This document shows positions 63,931-64,000 of a stretch of DNA of 64,000 bases, piece by piece. The stretch lies in NCBI RefSeq assembly GCF_900104245.1, contig NZ_FMXN01000003.1, positions 1 through 64,000 on the forward strand, given 5' to 3'. The notes under the pieces were generated by a model. That model was not told the DNA's origin, searched no databases, and saw only the letters and a list, made by a program, of their open reading frames with translations. The DNA comes from Pseudidiomarina indica (GTDB lineage: Bacteria; Pseudomonadota; Gammaproteobacteria; Enterobacterales; Alteromonadaceae). The translations under genes were made by a program, and so were the position numbers. Every line of letters begins with the position of its first letter. Positions within the stretch are counted from its first letter, which is position 1.

Positions 63931-64000
63931 ATGATAAAAATTCAGCAACTACAAATGCTTAATGCGTTAAGCGAAACCGGAACTTTGCAAGGTGCTGCGG
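63931..64000 (+). CDS. Partial LysR-family regulator, N-terminus only (cut by right edge)
   Basis: The ATG at 63931 opens MIKIQQLQMLNALSETGTLQ followed by GAA, the first helix of a LysR-type winged helix-turn-helix (pattern: L..L.. F/N A....G(S/T)..AA). Only 23 codons lie inside the window. Divergent orientation to the efflux operon suggests it controls that operon. Confidence 0.75.
   Translation, partial: MIKIQQLQMLNALSETGTLQGAA

Overview
The window is a gammaproteobacterial chromosome segment. Gene order (petABC-sspAB; rsmI / lpoA-yraN-diaA-dolP; rnpB; a full mraZ-to-lpxC cluster; secA-mutT; zapD-coaE-pilD-pilC-pilB-pilA-nadC; ampD-ampE; pdhR-aceE-aceF-lpdA) and protein style suggest a marine member of the Alteromonadales, with Idiomarinaceae my best guess. 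That placement rests on recognition of gene order and protein style, not on a database search.

Region 1 (1-4189) is an AT-richer accessory block made almost entirely of debris. It holds a lipoprotein start at the left edge, a small membrane protein, a collapsed IS66-type element, the C-terminal third of an ISL3-type transposase, two fragments of Rhs core sequence that share an identical 27-bp stretch, a tandem-duplicated DUF4279-like protein between those fragments, a small exported protein, an IS110-type transposase start and several perfect hairpins. It reads as an orphan Rhs toxin/immunity cassette region that insertion sequences have worn down. It is the only place in the window where something undescribed is likely.

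Region 2 (4190-15000) is core: the cytochrome bc1 complex (petABC), the stringent-response/ClpXP adaptors sspA-sspB, the outer-membrane and peptidoglycan-synthase helper operon lpoA-yraN-diaA-dolP, rsmI, the RNase P RNA and a CHASE-GGDEF-EAL protein.

Region 3 (14930-37520) is the division and cell wall (dcw) cluster. It starts from a consensus promoter overlain by a three-repeat MraZ operator and runs mraZ, rsmH, ftsL, ftsI, murE, murF, mraY, murD, ftsW, murG, murC, ddl, ftsQ, ftsA, ftsZ and lpxC with almost no gaps. After it come a DciA-like gene on the opposite strand, a LytM-type M23 endopeptidase, secA and mutT.

Region 4 (37503-53992) contains zapD-coaE, a compact type IV pilus set (pilD, pilC, a short pilB, pilA), nadC, ampDE and the pyruvate dehydrogenase operon. 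A perfect PdhR box overlaps the start region of pdhR. A secreted M13 metallopeptidase follows.

Region 5 (54063-64000) is a metal and drug efflux block: a Cys/His-rich exported protein, CusB and CusA (the three copper-binding methionines of E. coli CusA fall at identical residue numbers), then on the opposite strand a membrane-fusion lipoprotein, an RND pump and a translationally coupled metallo-beta-lactamase-fold phosphodiesterase. A divergent LysR regulator is cut by the right edge.
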